NCBI GenBank assembly: GCA_002704625.1
Contig: PAGZ01000009.1
Coordinates: forward strand, 1-10,012
Direction of reading: 5' to 3'
Source: Candidatus Pelagibacter sp.
Lineage (GTDB): Bacteria > Pseudomonadota > Alphaproteobacteria > Pelagibacterales > Pelagibacteraceae
DNA length: 10,012 bases
Shown: positions 1 through 6,806 of the stretch, in pieces
Position numbering within the stretch: the stretch's first letter is position 1
How the letters are laid out: each line of letters opens with the position of its first letter
Notes under the pieces: generated by a model
The model's database searches: none
Told to the model about the DNA's origin: nothing
The model's input: the letters and a program-made list of their open reading frames with translations, nothing else
Made by a program: the position numbers and the translations under genes

Positions 1-1040
1 GCTAAAATTATTGATTGATAGCACATTTGTATAGCTTCTTTGATATAAGTTGCTCTATCGAAACTCACAGATAATTTGAGACCTTCAGGTAATGTTTTTC
101 TTACCTCTAAAATTTTTTTTCTTATATTATTTGATAGCGTTACAGTGCTTTCATTTGTTCGAGCATAAATTCCAATGCCAACTGTATTTTCATTCAATAC
201 ATCGGGACTTTGAGCCTTGAAAAGAGTCTTTTCAGATATGGGACCATATTTTACTTCACCCAAATCGGCTAAAGTTATTGTCTTTCCCTTTATTTTTTTT
301 ATTGGAAGTTTTTTGATTGATTTAATATTCGTATATGTTTTTCCTAAATCAAGTGTTAAATCAACGTTATTAGCTTCAATAGTTCCTGCTGGCACTGCTA
401 TATTATTTTTTCTAATAGAGGCCTCAACTTCTCTAACATCTAAGTCATTTGCTATTAGTTTGACAGGGTTTAAATAAACTCTTACAGCTTTTTCATTTAT
501 TCCTCCAACAATTACTCTTCCTGTACCTGGAACCGAACTGAACGCATCTACTAAATTACGTTTAACGTAGTCTCCTATATCTAAAGAGTTCCAAGAAGTA
601 CTACTAACCGAAAGCCACATGCTGGTTGAAAATCCTGCTGAAGCCTTTCTTACTTCTGGAGCTTTACTATCTTCAGGTAAATTATCTATGATCCTAGCAA
701 TTCTCTCTCTTATATCGTTAGCCGCATCATCAATATCTATACTTGTAAAAAATTCTATTTTAATTGTACTTCTGCCAATTTCAGATATCGTATCAATTGA
801 TCTAATACCTTCCGCTCCACCAACCGCCAATTCGATTGGCTCAGATATTTCAGAGGCAATTATCGATGGGCTTGCACCCGTATATTTTGTGGATATAACA
901 ACTTCAGGAGGCTGAAGATTTTTTGGCAGCTCTCTAGTGCTTATTTCAAAAAAAGTGTAGAGACCAAAAACAACTAATAAAAGAGAGAATACTGAACTTA
1001 AAACTGGTCTTTTAATATTAAGCAAACAAAAATTGTGCAT
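1..1040 (-). CDS. RND-family efflux transporter, N-terminal part (runs off left edge)
   Basis: An open frame of 346 codons reads from an ATG at 1040 to the window edge without a stop, so the gene is incomplete at its 3' end. The protein starts in the AcrB/HAE1 style: a short amphipathic segment ending in IKRPVL, a first membrane helix at about residues 13-33, then RELPKNLQPPEVVIS and YTGASP, the usual entry to the first porter subdomain. Porter subdomains fill about residues 40-330, and the segment FDRATYIKEAI near 328-337 precedes the second membrane helix. The proton-relay aspartates of TM4 lie outside the window. Proteins of this family are inner-membrane proton antiporters that export substrates with a membrane-fusion protein. 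One base separates this start from the stop of the MFP gene, so the two are almost certainly co-transcribed and form one pump. The substrate cannot be told from the sequence. Family assignment is firm. Confidence 0.93.
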   Translation of the reverse strand, partial: MHNFCLLNIKRPVLSSVFSLLLVVFGLYTFFEISTRELPKNLQPPEVVISTKYTGASPSIIASEISEPIELAVGGAEGIRSIDTISEIGRSTIKIEFFTSIDIDDAANDIRERIARIIDNLPEDSKAPEVRKASAGFSTSMWLSVSSTSWNSLDIGDYVKRNLVDAFSSVPGTGRVIVGGINEKAVRVYLNPVKLIANDLDVREVEASIRKNNIAVPAGTIEANNVDLTLDLGKTYTNIKSIKKLPIKKIKGKTITLADLGEVKYGPISEKTLFKAQSPDVLNENTVGIGIYARTNESTVTLSNNIRKKILEVRKTLPEGLKLSVSFDRATYIKEAIQMCYQSIIL

Positions 1041-1041
1041 A

Positions 1042-1905
1042 TTATTTTACTATAGGTCTCACAATCATCCCGTCAGCTAATCTCGCCAGACCCTCTTTTA
1101 CAATTTTATCGTCTGTATTTAGACCTTCGATAATTTCGAGATTCCCGTCTTTTCTAATCCCTGTAGTTACTTCTGTTTTTTGAATTTTATTGTTTTCTAA
1201 AATTTTATAAACGAATTTTTTTTCATCTTCAAAAATAATACTAGTATCAACCACTGAAATTGCTTCTTTTTCATCATAAAGAAGTTCAATATCAAGCAAA
1301 GATCCAGGTAAAATTTCAAGGTTTTTATTATTAATCTGTGCTCTAGCTAATATACTTCTAGTTTGTGCATCAACTCTTGAAGTACGAGAAATAATAACAC
1401 CATTATATATTTTATCTTTATATGCTAAAAATTTTGCGTTAACTCTTAATCCTTTTTTCAATTTGGCAGCAAAAATCTCTGGAATTTGTAAATCGCATAA
1501 TATTTTTTTTGAGTCATCTATTGTTAATATTATCGAATCCGTCCCTAATATTGACGAACTTATTCCTCGTGTCCCAACAGTACCCGAAAAAGGCGCAACA
1601 ATATTTTTATCTTGCAGTTTTGCAATTATTTCACCTTTTTTTGCGGCTTTAAATTTTAACGGTTCGAGTAGTTCACTTTTCTTGATTTTGAAAGATTTTG
1701 TCTTGCTACTCAAAGCTGTACAATAACTCTCTATAGTTTTATTAAAACGTTTTTCAGATACTATTTCGACTACGACACCTGGAGGAGGTCGTTTTCCAAA
1801 TTTTTTTTTGAAATAAAGACCCATTGCTGTTCTACCGCCTATAACAGTAGCAATAATTATAAAAAATATTATAATTCCAATAGTTACTTTTTTAGATCTT
1901 TTCAT
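1042..1905 (-). CDS. RND membrane-fusion protein (periplasmic adaptor), short form without hairpin
   Basis: A 287-residue HlyD/AcrA-type adaptor anchored by one N-terminal helix (about residues 7-24), followed by a KRPPPGVVVEIV segment typical of RND adaptors. The lipoyl halves are recognisable as KKGEIIAKLQD (about 89-99) and NIVAPFSGTVG (about 101-111). They adjoin directly, whereas relatives carry some 60-80 residues of coiled-coil hairpin between them. The beta-barrel (SRVDAQTRS near 176-184, LPGSLLDIEL) and the membrane-proximal domain (EIIEGLNTDDKIVKEG) are intact. I chose the ATG at 1905 because it forms an ATGA overlap with the upstream sulfurtransferase stop and follows a GGA-rich stretch. 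A TTG at 1926 would add seven residues. It lies directly before the RND gene, its expected partner. The family is clear; how it reaches an outer-membrane channel without a hairpin is not. Confidence 0.9.
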   Translation of the reverse strand: MKRSKKVTIGIIIFFIIIATVIGGRTAMGLYFKKKFGKRPPPGVVVEIVSEKRFNKTIESYCTALSSKTKSFKIKKSELLEPLKFKAAKKGEIIAKLQDKNIVAPFSGTVGTRGISSSILGTDSIILTIDDSKKILCDLQIPEIFAAKLKKGLRVNAKFLAYKDKIYNGVIISRTSRVDAQTRSILARAQINNKNLEILPGSLLDIELLYDEKEAISVVDTSIIFEDEKKFVYKILENNKIQKTEVTTGIRKDGNLEIIEGLNTDDKIVKEGLARLADGMIVRPIVK

Positions 1906-2741
1906 TTTTTTCCGTATTCTGACCAAGAGCCATCATAAATCACAGCATTCTTACCACTTATCAGAGAATATGCCAGACCTAAAACACATGCTGTCATTCC
2001 AGATCCGCAGGTAAAAACAATAGGTCGAGTTGGATCTACCTTATTTTTATTAAAAATCTTAGTTAATTCATCTTTGGTCTTAAAAGTATTTGTTTCATAA
2101 TTAATACAATCTTTAAAAGGAATATTTTTTGAACCAATTATGCACCCTCTTTTTAATCCAGAACGAGGTTCATCAACTTTACCTTCAAAACGTTCGCGAC
2201 TTCTAGCATCAACAGTTTGAAAGGAAACATTTTTAATATTTTCATCTATTTGCTTTTTATTTTTTATCCACTCAGTATTTTCATTAACATCATATTTATC
2301 TGCTGGATTTAATTTTTCTATATTATTAAACTTTTCAATTTCATGATTTATTTCTTTATTCAAAGGTCTATTTTCTTTTAACCACTTTTTCATACCACCA
2401 TCCAAGACTGAAACTTTTTGGTGACCAAAATATCTTAGAGCAAACCACAATCTACACGAACTATATGTATCGCTATAATCATAAACAACAATATGATCAT
2501 TATTTTTAATTCTAAAAGACTGCAGCATTCGAGCCCAATAATCTGAGTTGCTCATCATATGAGGATAAGGAGAATCCTTGTCACTGTGCACATCTACATC
2601 CCAAAAAATAGCACCTTTAATATGTTTTTCCCCGTACTCTTTTTTTGCATTCCTTTTCGAGGATGGCATATGCCAACTAGCATCAAATATTTTTACTTTA
2701 TCTAAATTTTTTTCAAGCCAATGAGTATTCACTAAATTCAT
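1902..2741 (-). CDS. sseA: 3-mercaptopyruvate/thiosulfate sulfurtransferase, two rhodanese domains
   Basis: A 279-residue tandem-rhodanese protein of normal family length. The N-terminal, inactive rhodanese domain spans about residues 1-125 and ends in VSVLDGGMKKWL. The C-terminal domain (about 165-279) has DARSRERFEG, then VDEPRSGLKRG near 189-199, and the active-site loop CGSGMTAC with the persulfide-forming Cys245. CGSGxTA is the loop type of 3-mercaptopyruvate sulfurtransferases (SseA), which transfer sulfur from mercaptopyruvate to a thiol or cyanide acceptor in the cytoplasm. The C-terminal YDGSWSEYG also matches SseA. Thiosulfate as donor cannot be excluded. No signal peptide is visible. 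The start forms an ATGA overlap with the msrA stop and the end forms an ATGA overlap with the MFP start, so it is the second gene of a coupled operon. Confidence 0.9.
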   Translation of the reverse strand: MNLVNTHWLEKNLDKVKIFDASWHMPSSKRNAKKEYGEKHIKGAIFWDVDVHSDKDSPYPHMMSNSDYWARMLQSFRIKNNDHIVVYDYSDTYSSCRLWFALRYFGHQKVSVLDGGMKKWLKENRPLNKEINHEIEKFNNIEKLNPADKYDVNENTEWIKNKKQIDENIKNVSFQTVDARSRERFEGKVDEPRSGLKRGCIIGSKNIPFKDCINYETNTFKTKDELTKIFNKNKVDPTRPIVFTCGSGMTACVLGLAYSLISGKNAVIYDGSWSEYGKK

Positions 2742-3187
2742 ATAATAGTCTTTTTGTCGTAATATTTTTGGTGATATTCTTCTGCTTTTTTGTAATTTAG
2801 TACCTTTGAAATTTTAGTAACAACTTTACCATTAAGTTTTTTATTTATCTCTCCTCTGATTTTTTCAGCACTTTTTCTTTGTGCTTCATCAGAATAGAAA
2901 ATTTCACTTCTATATTGTCTTCCTATATCAACCCCCTGTGAGTCAAGCGTTGTAGGATCATGTATTGAAAAAACAAATCTTAGTAAGTCTTCGTAGCTAA
3001 TTTTTTTCTCATCAAAATTAATTTTTACAACCTCAGCGGAATCGCAAACCCCATTACATACTTTCTCATAGTTTGTCTCACTGGTTTTTCCACCGCAATA
3101 GCCCACTTCTGTTGACATTACACCATCTAAATTTTTAAATTTGTTTTCAATCCAGAAGCACCCTATTCCGCAAATTAAAGTTTTCAT
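2738..3187 (-). CDS. msrA: peptide methionine-S-sulfoxide reductase MsrA
   Basis: A 149-residue MsrA, which reduces the S-epimer of methionine sulfoxide in proteins. The catalytic cysteine is Cys10 in GCFW. The signature HDPTTLDSQGVDIGRQYRS (about 76-94) supplies the conserved Asp87 and Tyr92, and Glu52 sits in SAEVV. EEYHQKYY near the C-terminus is the usual family ending. Three departures are visible: the residue after GCFW is Ile rather than Gly, the common GHAE around the glutamate reads DSAE, and there is no C-terminal resolving cysteine, although Cys31, Cys44 and Cys48 could serve. It lacks a signal peptide, so it should be cytoplasmic. It is the first gene of the coupled minus-strand cluster; the start is close to its putative promoter and no strong ribosome-binding site is seen. 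Confidence 0.92.
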   Translation of the reverse strand: MKTLICGIGCFWIENKFKNLDGVMSTEVGYCGGKTSETNYEKVCNGVCDSAEVVKINFDEKKISYEDLLRFVFSIHDPTTLDSQGVDIGRQYRSEIFYSDEAQRKSAEKIRGEINKKLNGKVVTKISKVLNYKKAEEYHQKYYDKKTII

Positions 3188-3234
3188 ATTAATTTAAATT
3201 TTATTATGATAATTGATTAATTTAAAGGTGGTAA
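3181..3234. promoter_or_regulatory. putative shared divergent promoter of msrA operon and eamA gene
   Basis: The two outward-facing genes are separated by only about 49 bases. The heptamer TATGATA at 3205-3211 gives a plausible -10 on both strands: TATGAT on plus (3205-3210) and TATCAT on minus (3211-3206). On minus, TTACCA at 3234-3229 lies exactly 17 bases upstream and matches four of six -35 positions. On plus, TTTTCA at 3181-3186 lies 18 bases upstream, also four of six. An 11-base direct repeat ATTAATTTAAA occurs at 3188-3198 and 3216-3226, flanking the -10 core. Promoter-like matches are common in DNA this AT-rich, so this is suggestive only. Confidence 0.35.
3224..3231 (+). promoter_or_regulatory. 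ribosome-binding site that decides a TTG start
   Basis: AAAGGTGG is the best Shine-Dalgarno-like sequence near the start of the EamA gene and sits five bases before a TTG at 3237. It favours this TTG over an upstream in-frame TTG at 3213, which has no such site and would place this sequence inside the coding region. Confidence 0.6.
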
Positions 3235-3236
3235 TT

Positions 3237-4121
3237 TTGCTCACAAAATCTCAATTGGCTATTCTTTATATGATCGCAAGTGTAGCTTGCTTCAGTATTA
3301 TGGATATAATCGTAAAGTATTTGAAAGACGCCCCTTTCGGCCAAGTTCTTTTCATGCGTTTCTTCTTCGGAATGATACCTATCTTTTTATTAATTCCTAA
3401 AGAAAAAATTTTTACTTTTTATAAAACAAAAAGACCCGGCCTACATGCCTGGAGAGCATTATGGGGAGCAATAGCAATTATTGCACTGTTTATTGGTTTA
3501 AGAAATGTTGAGTTAGCCGATTGTATTTCTTTAACTTTTCTTGGTCCTGTCTTTGTAACTATTTTATCTGCACTTTTTCTAGGAGAAAAAATAAGACTAA
3601 CAAGAATTTCTGCAATTATTCTTGGGATAATTGGGGGTTTAATTATTATTAAACCGACTTTTGTGGAGTTTAATTATTTTTATTTTATGCCTTTAGTTTT
3701 TGCATTTGGTTTTGCACAAGTTGCGTTATCTATAAAATCTTTATCAAAAACAGAACCAAATTATTTAATAGCTTTTTATTTCTCTCTTTTGTCAATGTTA
3801 ATTGGTTTAGTGACAATTATTAACGGTTGGATTTGGCCAACATTATTTGAGGCTTTTTTATTTATAATATTAGGATTAGCAGGAGGATATGCCAACATAC
3901 TGCTTACCCAATCATTGCGGATGGCAGATACAGGATTAGTAACTCCTATAAAATATTTATCACTAGTTTTTGCGGCGACCGCAGGATACTTCTTATTTGA
4001 CGAATCATTAAAACTAACAACATTGATTGGTGCTCTTTTTATAGTTGCTGGTACCTACATAATATTTAGAAGAGAAAAGACTTTAAAAAAACAAGTGCTT
4101 CCCCCAAGATATGAAACCTAA
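3237..4121 (+). CDS. EamA/DMT-family inner-membrane transporter
   Basis: A 294-residue protein with about ten hydrophobic helices arranged as two EamA repeats, the standard drug/metabolite transporter architecture. Repeat one covers about residues 1-140 and contains LADCISLTFLGPVFVTILSA followed by FLGEKI; repeat two covers about 150-285 and contains the equivalent DTGLVTPIKYLSLVFAA followed by LFDESL. A single-pass Arg-rich link (FYKTKRPGLHAWRALWG) joins helices two and three. Such proteins move small metabolites, for example amino acids, riboflavin or S-adenosylmethionine, but nothing here identifies the substrate. I take the TTG at 3237 as start because of its ribosome-binding site; starting at 3213 adds eight residues with no family counterpart. 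The gene overlaps the next one by 11 bases, which suggests coupled translation. Family firm, substrate unknown. Confidence 0.88.
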   Translation: MLTKSQLAILYMIASVACFSIMDIIVKYLKDAPFGQVLFMRFFFGMIPIFLLIPKEKIFTFYKTKRPGLHAWRALWGAIAIIALFIGLRNVELADCISLTFLGPVFVTILSALFLGEKIRLTRISAIILGIIGGLIIIKPTFVEFNYFYFMPLVFAFGFAQVALSIKSLSKTEPNYLIAFYFSLLSMLIGLVTIINGWIWPTLFEAFLFIILGLAGGYANILLTQSLRMADTGLVTPIKYLSLVFAATAGYFLFDESLKLTTLIGALFIVAGTYIIFRREKTLKKQVLPPRYET

Positions 4122-4728
4122 GTGGTGGAACAAAGGCAAGAGGTATCTCTCAAAGCGCGATAAAGTAATGCGCAAACTTCTTTCAGAATACAAAGGCCAC
4201 TTAACTACAAGAAAGAATTTTTTTTACTCGCTAAGTAGATCAATAATTTCACAACAAATATCTGTTTCTGCTGCAGACTCAGTTTTTTCTAAATTCGAAA
4301 AAAAATGTAAGGGTAAAATTAAACCAAAAATTGTTTCAAAGTTAACTATATCAGATTTAAGAAAATGTGGCCTAAGCAGAATGAAAGCTAAAGGAATTAA
4401 AAGTCTAGCAAAAAAAATTTTAGACAAATCATTTGATCCTAAATTGATAAAACAAATGTCAGATGAAGATGCAATAAATTATCTGTCTTCTCTTAGACAA
4501 ATAGGAAGATGGTCGAGTGAAATGGTTTTAATATTCTTTTACAATAGGCCAAATGTTTGGCCTGTACAGGATATAGGTTTGTTAAGAGCTATTTCAAATA
4601 ATTATAAAAAGAAATATTTACCACCAAATTTTTTTGTTAAAAAACTACAAAAAAAGTTTTCACCATTCTGTACTTTAGCTGTAATGGCTTTGTGGTATTC
4701 AGTAGATAATGAACCAGTACAATATTAA
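4111..4728 (+). CDS. DNA-3-methyladenine glycosylase, short AlkA/Mag1-like HhH-GPD protein
   Basis: A 205-residue base-excision repair glycosylase that removes alkylated purines from DNA. The order of motifs fits the HhH-GPD superfamily: ISQQISVSAADSVF (about 46-59), RKCGLSRMKAKGI (about 84-96), the helix-hairpin-helix LSSLRQIGRWSSEM (about 125-138), and WPVQDIGLL (150-158), in which Asp154 is the expected catalytic aspartate. The hairpin reads RQIGRW, where family members usually have GIG. Length matches the compact type that lacks the N-terminal domain of E. coli AlkA. The N-terminus is very basic, as expected for DNA binding. It overlaps the EamA gene by 11 bases. The link is probably expression only, since no functional tie to a transporter is evident. 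Confidence 0.88.
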   Translation: MKPKWWNKGKRYLSKRDKVMRKLLSEYKGHLTTRKNFFYSLSRSIISQQISVSAADSVFSKFEKKCKGKIKPKIVSKLTISDLRKCGLSRMKAKGIKSLAKKILDKSFDPKLIKQMSDEDAINYLSSLRQIGRWSSEMVLIFFYNRPNVWPVQDIGLLRAISNNYKKKYLPPNFFVKKLQKKFSPFCTLAVMALWYSVDNEPVQY

Positions 4729-4767
4729 ATTTATTTACATCTACTTTAAAATGATTTAATTTTTTCT

Positions 4768-5289
4768 ATGGCTGAAAAACTTTTTATCAACTGGGATGAA
4801 TACAACGCAACAGTTGAAAAACTTGCAGTTCAAATTCATGAAAATTACAAGCCTGATCTTCTTATTGGCATAATGCGAGGCGGGGCACCAATCATAGATG
4901 TTTTGAGTCGAGTTTTTAAATTAAAATGTGCTTATTTGGCCGTAGAATCTTATTCAGGAAAAGGAATAGAGGATCAACAAGGAGAATTGATCTTCTCAAG
5001 AGAGATGAGTTCTACAGTCCAAAATCTGGGAGGAAATTTACTTTTGTGTGACGATCTCTCAGATACCGGGGTTACTTTAAATAGAAGTATAGAATGGTTA
5101 AAAAAATATCCTCCACTCAAAGGAAAAATAAAATCAATTAAAACTGCAGTTCTATGGAAAAAAGCGAAGTCAACCTTTAATCCTGATTTTTGTGCAATTA
5201 CTCTTAAAAATAATCCTTGGATAGTTCAGCCTTTTGAACGCTATGAGGAGATACGAATAGAGGAACTAAATAAAAAGCATAAAAAATAA
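4768..5289 (+). CDS. purine phosphoribosyltransferase (xanthine/guanine/hypoxanthine type)
   Basis: A 173-residue type I phosphoribosyltransferase, which joins a free base to PRPP to make a nucleotide in the cytoplasm. The PRPP loop LLLCDDLSDTGVTL (91-104), with its acidic pair at Asp95-Asp96, is textbook. IGIMRGGAPI (33-42) is the pyrophosphate loop, and NPWIVQPFE (about 149-157) resembles the base-binding end of XGPRT (Gpt), where a Trp-Ile-Val-x-Pro segment is usual. The exact base preference cannot be read off. A purine permease lies head-on beyond a terminator, which supports purine salvage. No ribosome-binding site precedes the ATG. The 39-base gap from the glycosylase holds TTTACA at 4734-4739 and TTTAAT at 4755-4760, 15 apart, a weak promoter that would give a nearly leaderless transcript. 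Co-transcription from the upstream genes is equally possible. Confidence 0.85.
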   Translation: MAEKLFINWDEYNATVEKLAVQIHENYKPDLLIGIMRGGAPIIDVLSRVFKLKCAYLAVESYSGKGIEDQQGELIFSREMSSTVQNLGGNLLLCDDLSDTGVTLNRSIEWLKKYPPLKGKIKSIKTAVLWKKAKSTFNPDFCAITLKNNPWIVQPFERYEEIRIEELNKKHKK

Positions 5290-5317
5290 AGGCCAGACAA
5301 AATATCCGGCCTTTATT
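5285..5317. terminator. bidirectional rho-independent terminator
   Basis: A perfect 10-bp inverted repeat, AATAAAGGCC at 5285-5294 and GGCCTTTATT at 5308-5317, encloses a 13-base loop. The stem has a GGCC core and AT-rich arms that supply a U-tract on either strand. It lies between the convergent phosphoribosyltransferase and permease genes, so it can end both transcripts; its left arm includes the TAA stop of the phosphoribosyltransferase gene. Confidence 0.85.
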
Positions 5318-5332
5318 AATAATTGTTATTTT

Positions 5333-6691
5333 TTAAAGAGTAAAACTTAATACACTTAATACTGCTACAACCCATATTGCTGGTGAAGTTTTTGCAGATT
5401 TACCACTTAAAATTTTGATTAATGCATAAGCTATAAACGCCATAGCAATACCGTTACTAATGCTATATGTCAGAGGCATTACTATCATTGCTATTACTGC
5501 CGGAGCAGATTCAGCAATATCATTCCAGTCAATATCTACAATATTTCTTACGAATAAAACCGATACATATACAAGTGCTGCACCATCGATTTCTTTTGGA
5601 AGACTAGTTGCTAGAGGCGCAAAGCCCAAACATAAAAGAAAAAGAACTCCTATAACTATTGAAGTCATTCCTGTTCGACCTCCAGCTTTTACTCCAGCTC
5701 CAGACTCAACATAACTTGTTACAGTAGTCGTTCCCATAAGTCCGCCAGCCACAGTTCCAATACTATCTGCAAGCATAGCTTTTTCAATATCTTGTACTTT
5801 TCCTTTGCTATCAACTTTTCCCGCAACATTTGCTACTGCAGTTAAAGTTCCAGCAGTATCAAAGAAATCTACAAAGAATAATGTAAAAATAACTGTTAGG
5901 CCGCTAGCAGTAAAAACTTTTCCAGTGCTAAAGCCATCAAAAGCATCAAACAAATAACTCATTGAAGGAGGCGCTGAAAAGATACCATTAAATTTTGCTA
6001 GCGATGCTCCATCTTTAATTGTTGAACCGGTCCATTCCCACATAGGTAACCAGGCCAAAATACTAAAGAACAAAATTCCAATTATAATATTTCCTTTGAC
6101 TTTAAGTTTTTCTAAAGCAATCATTACAACCAAAGCTAGGCAACCTAACAAAACAAGTGGATTCTTTATATCTCCTAAAGTGACCAGGGTAACTGGATGG
6201 TCTCCAACTACTCCCATAATTTCCAAACCAATAATTGCAAGAAACAAACCTATTCCAGCACCAATACCGAGTTTTAAACTTTTTGGAATAGAATTAATTA
6301 TCCAAGCTCTTATAGGCGTAAGAGAAACTAGTAAGAAAAGAACACCGGCAATTAATACTGCGGCTAATGCTTCAGCAGGTGTGAAACCCATACCAGCAAC
6401 TATACCGAAAGCTACCAGGGCATTTAATCCCATGCCACTTGCAAGACCGACTGGCCATGTACGTCCAACAAACCCCATTATAAAACATGATAAAGCTGCA
6501 GCGACAATTGTTGCGGTAAAGACGCCCCCAAAATCAAAAAAACCTTTTTCTGTTCCAGCAAATTCTCCTGAAAGAATAAATGGATTTAAGAACATAATAT
6601 AAGCCATCGTTAGAAATGTTGTAACTCCAGCTATAACTTCTGTTCTAAAACTAGTTTTATGTTTCTTGTACTCAAAATATTTGTTCATCAT
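5333..6691 (-). CDS. AzgA-type purine (adenine/guanine/hypoxanthine) permease, NCS2-like
   Basis: A 452-residue inner-membrane protein with about 12-14 hydrophobic helices. The N-terminal KTSFRTEVIAGVTTFLTMAY and NPFIL (about 12-40) are characteristic of the AzgA/PbuG/PbuO branch (COG2252) rather than of the uracil or xanthine branches. SGMGLNA (85-91), FVDFFDTAGTL (273-283) and TTTVTSYVESGAG with GGRTG (321-341) are the substrate-region signatures. The family imports hypoxanthine, guanine or adenine with protons. Which of these applies here is not visible, but the phosphoribosyltransferase next to it would trap the imported base. The ATG at 6691 follows AGGAG by seven bases; a second ATG at 6688 is possible. 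The gene is visibly less AT-rich than its neighbours (one sampled line about 42% G+C against 28% in the peptidase gene), perhaps because it is highly expressed or because its helices use Ala/Gly codons. Its leader can fold over the ribosome-binding site. Confidence 0.92.
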   Translation of the reverse strand: MMNKYFEYKKHKTSFRTEVIAGVTTFLTMAYIMFLNPFILSGEFAGTEKGFFDFGGVFTATIVAAALSCFIMGFVGRTWPVGLASGMGLNALVAFGIVAGMGFTPAEALAAVLIAGVLFLLVSLTPIRAWIINSIPKSLKLGIGAGIGLFLAIIGLEIMGVVGDHPVTLVTLGDIKNPLVLLGCLALVVMIALEKLKVKGNIIIGILFFSILAWLPMWEWTGSTIKDGASLAKFNGIFSAPPSMSYLFDAFDGFSTGKVFTASGLTVIFTLFFVDFFDTAGTLTAVANVAGKVDSKGKVQDIEKAMLADSIGTVAGGLMGTTTVTSYVESGAGVKAGGRTGMTSIVIGVLFLLCLGFAPLATSLPKEIDGAALVYVSVLFVRNIVDIDWNDIAESAPAVIAMIVMPLTYSISNGIAMAFIAYALIKILSGKSAKTSPAIWVVAVLSVLSFTL

Positions 6692-6697
6692 AATTTT

Positions 6698-6738
6698 TCT
6701 CCTATGTTCAATTCGAGGAGACTTTAACTGTAGTTAAA
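6698..6738 (-). promoter_or_regulatory. permease 5' leader with Shine-Dalgarno-sequestering hairpin
   Basis: Read on the minus strand, the ribosome-binding site AGGAGA (6703-6698) is perfectly complementary to TCTCCT (6721-6716), with a 12-base loop. This would hide the site seven bases before the start codon. One base further upstream lies a second perfect hairpin, TTTAAC-TACA-GTTAAA (6738-6723), that would stack on the first. A weaker stem, TTTGA-ACTT-TCAAA, lies just before it, followed by a T-run. The arrangement fits translational control of the purine permease, but no known riboswitch class is recognised, so the ligand and even the function are inferred. Confidence 0.4.
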
Positions 6739-6806
6739 AAAATTTGAAAGTTCAAAACGGGTTAAATTTAAATTTAAAGTTGTATATTGTTTATAACTTA
6801 GTTCGT

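Noticed and set aside
217..915. Plus-strand open frames at 217-477 and 619-915
   Set aside because: They lie antisense inside the clear RND transporter frame, have no recognisable domains or ribosome-binding sites, and their hydrophobic look comes from reading the complementary strand.
1463..1726. Plus-strand open frame inside the MFP gene
   Set aside because: Antisense to a frame with definite family motifs; nothing recognisable in it.
1906..1926. Upstream TTG start for the MFP gene at 1926
   Set aside because: It would add seven residues and a 25-base overlap; the ATG at 1905 gives an ATGA junction of the kind also seen between msrA and sseA.
4224..4427. Minus-strand open frame inside the DNA glycosylase gene
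   Set aside because: Antisense to the glycosylase; no independent support.
5460..6602. Plus-strand open frames at 5460-5714 and 6096-6602, the second 168 residues long
   Set aside because: Both are antisense to the purine permease. The long one is low-complexity (Pro/Ala/Thr/Lys-rich) because it mirrors a less AT-rich membrane-protein gene, and it has no family motif.
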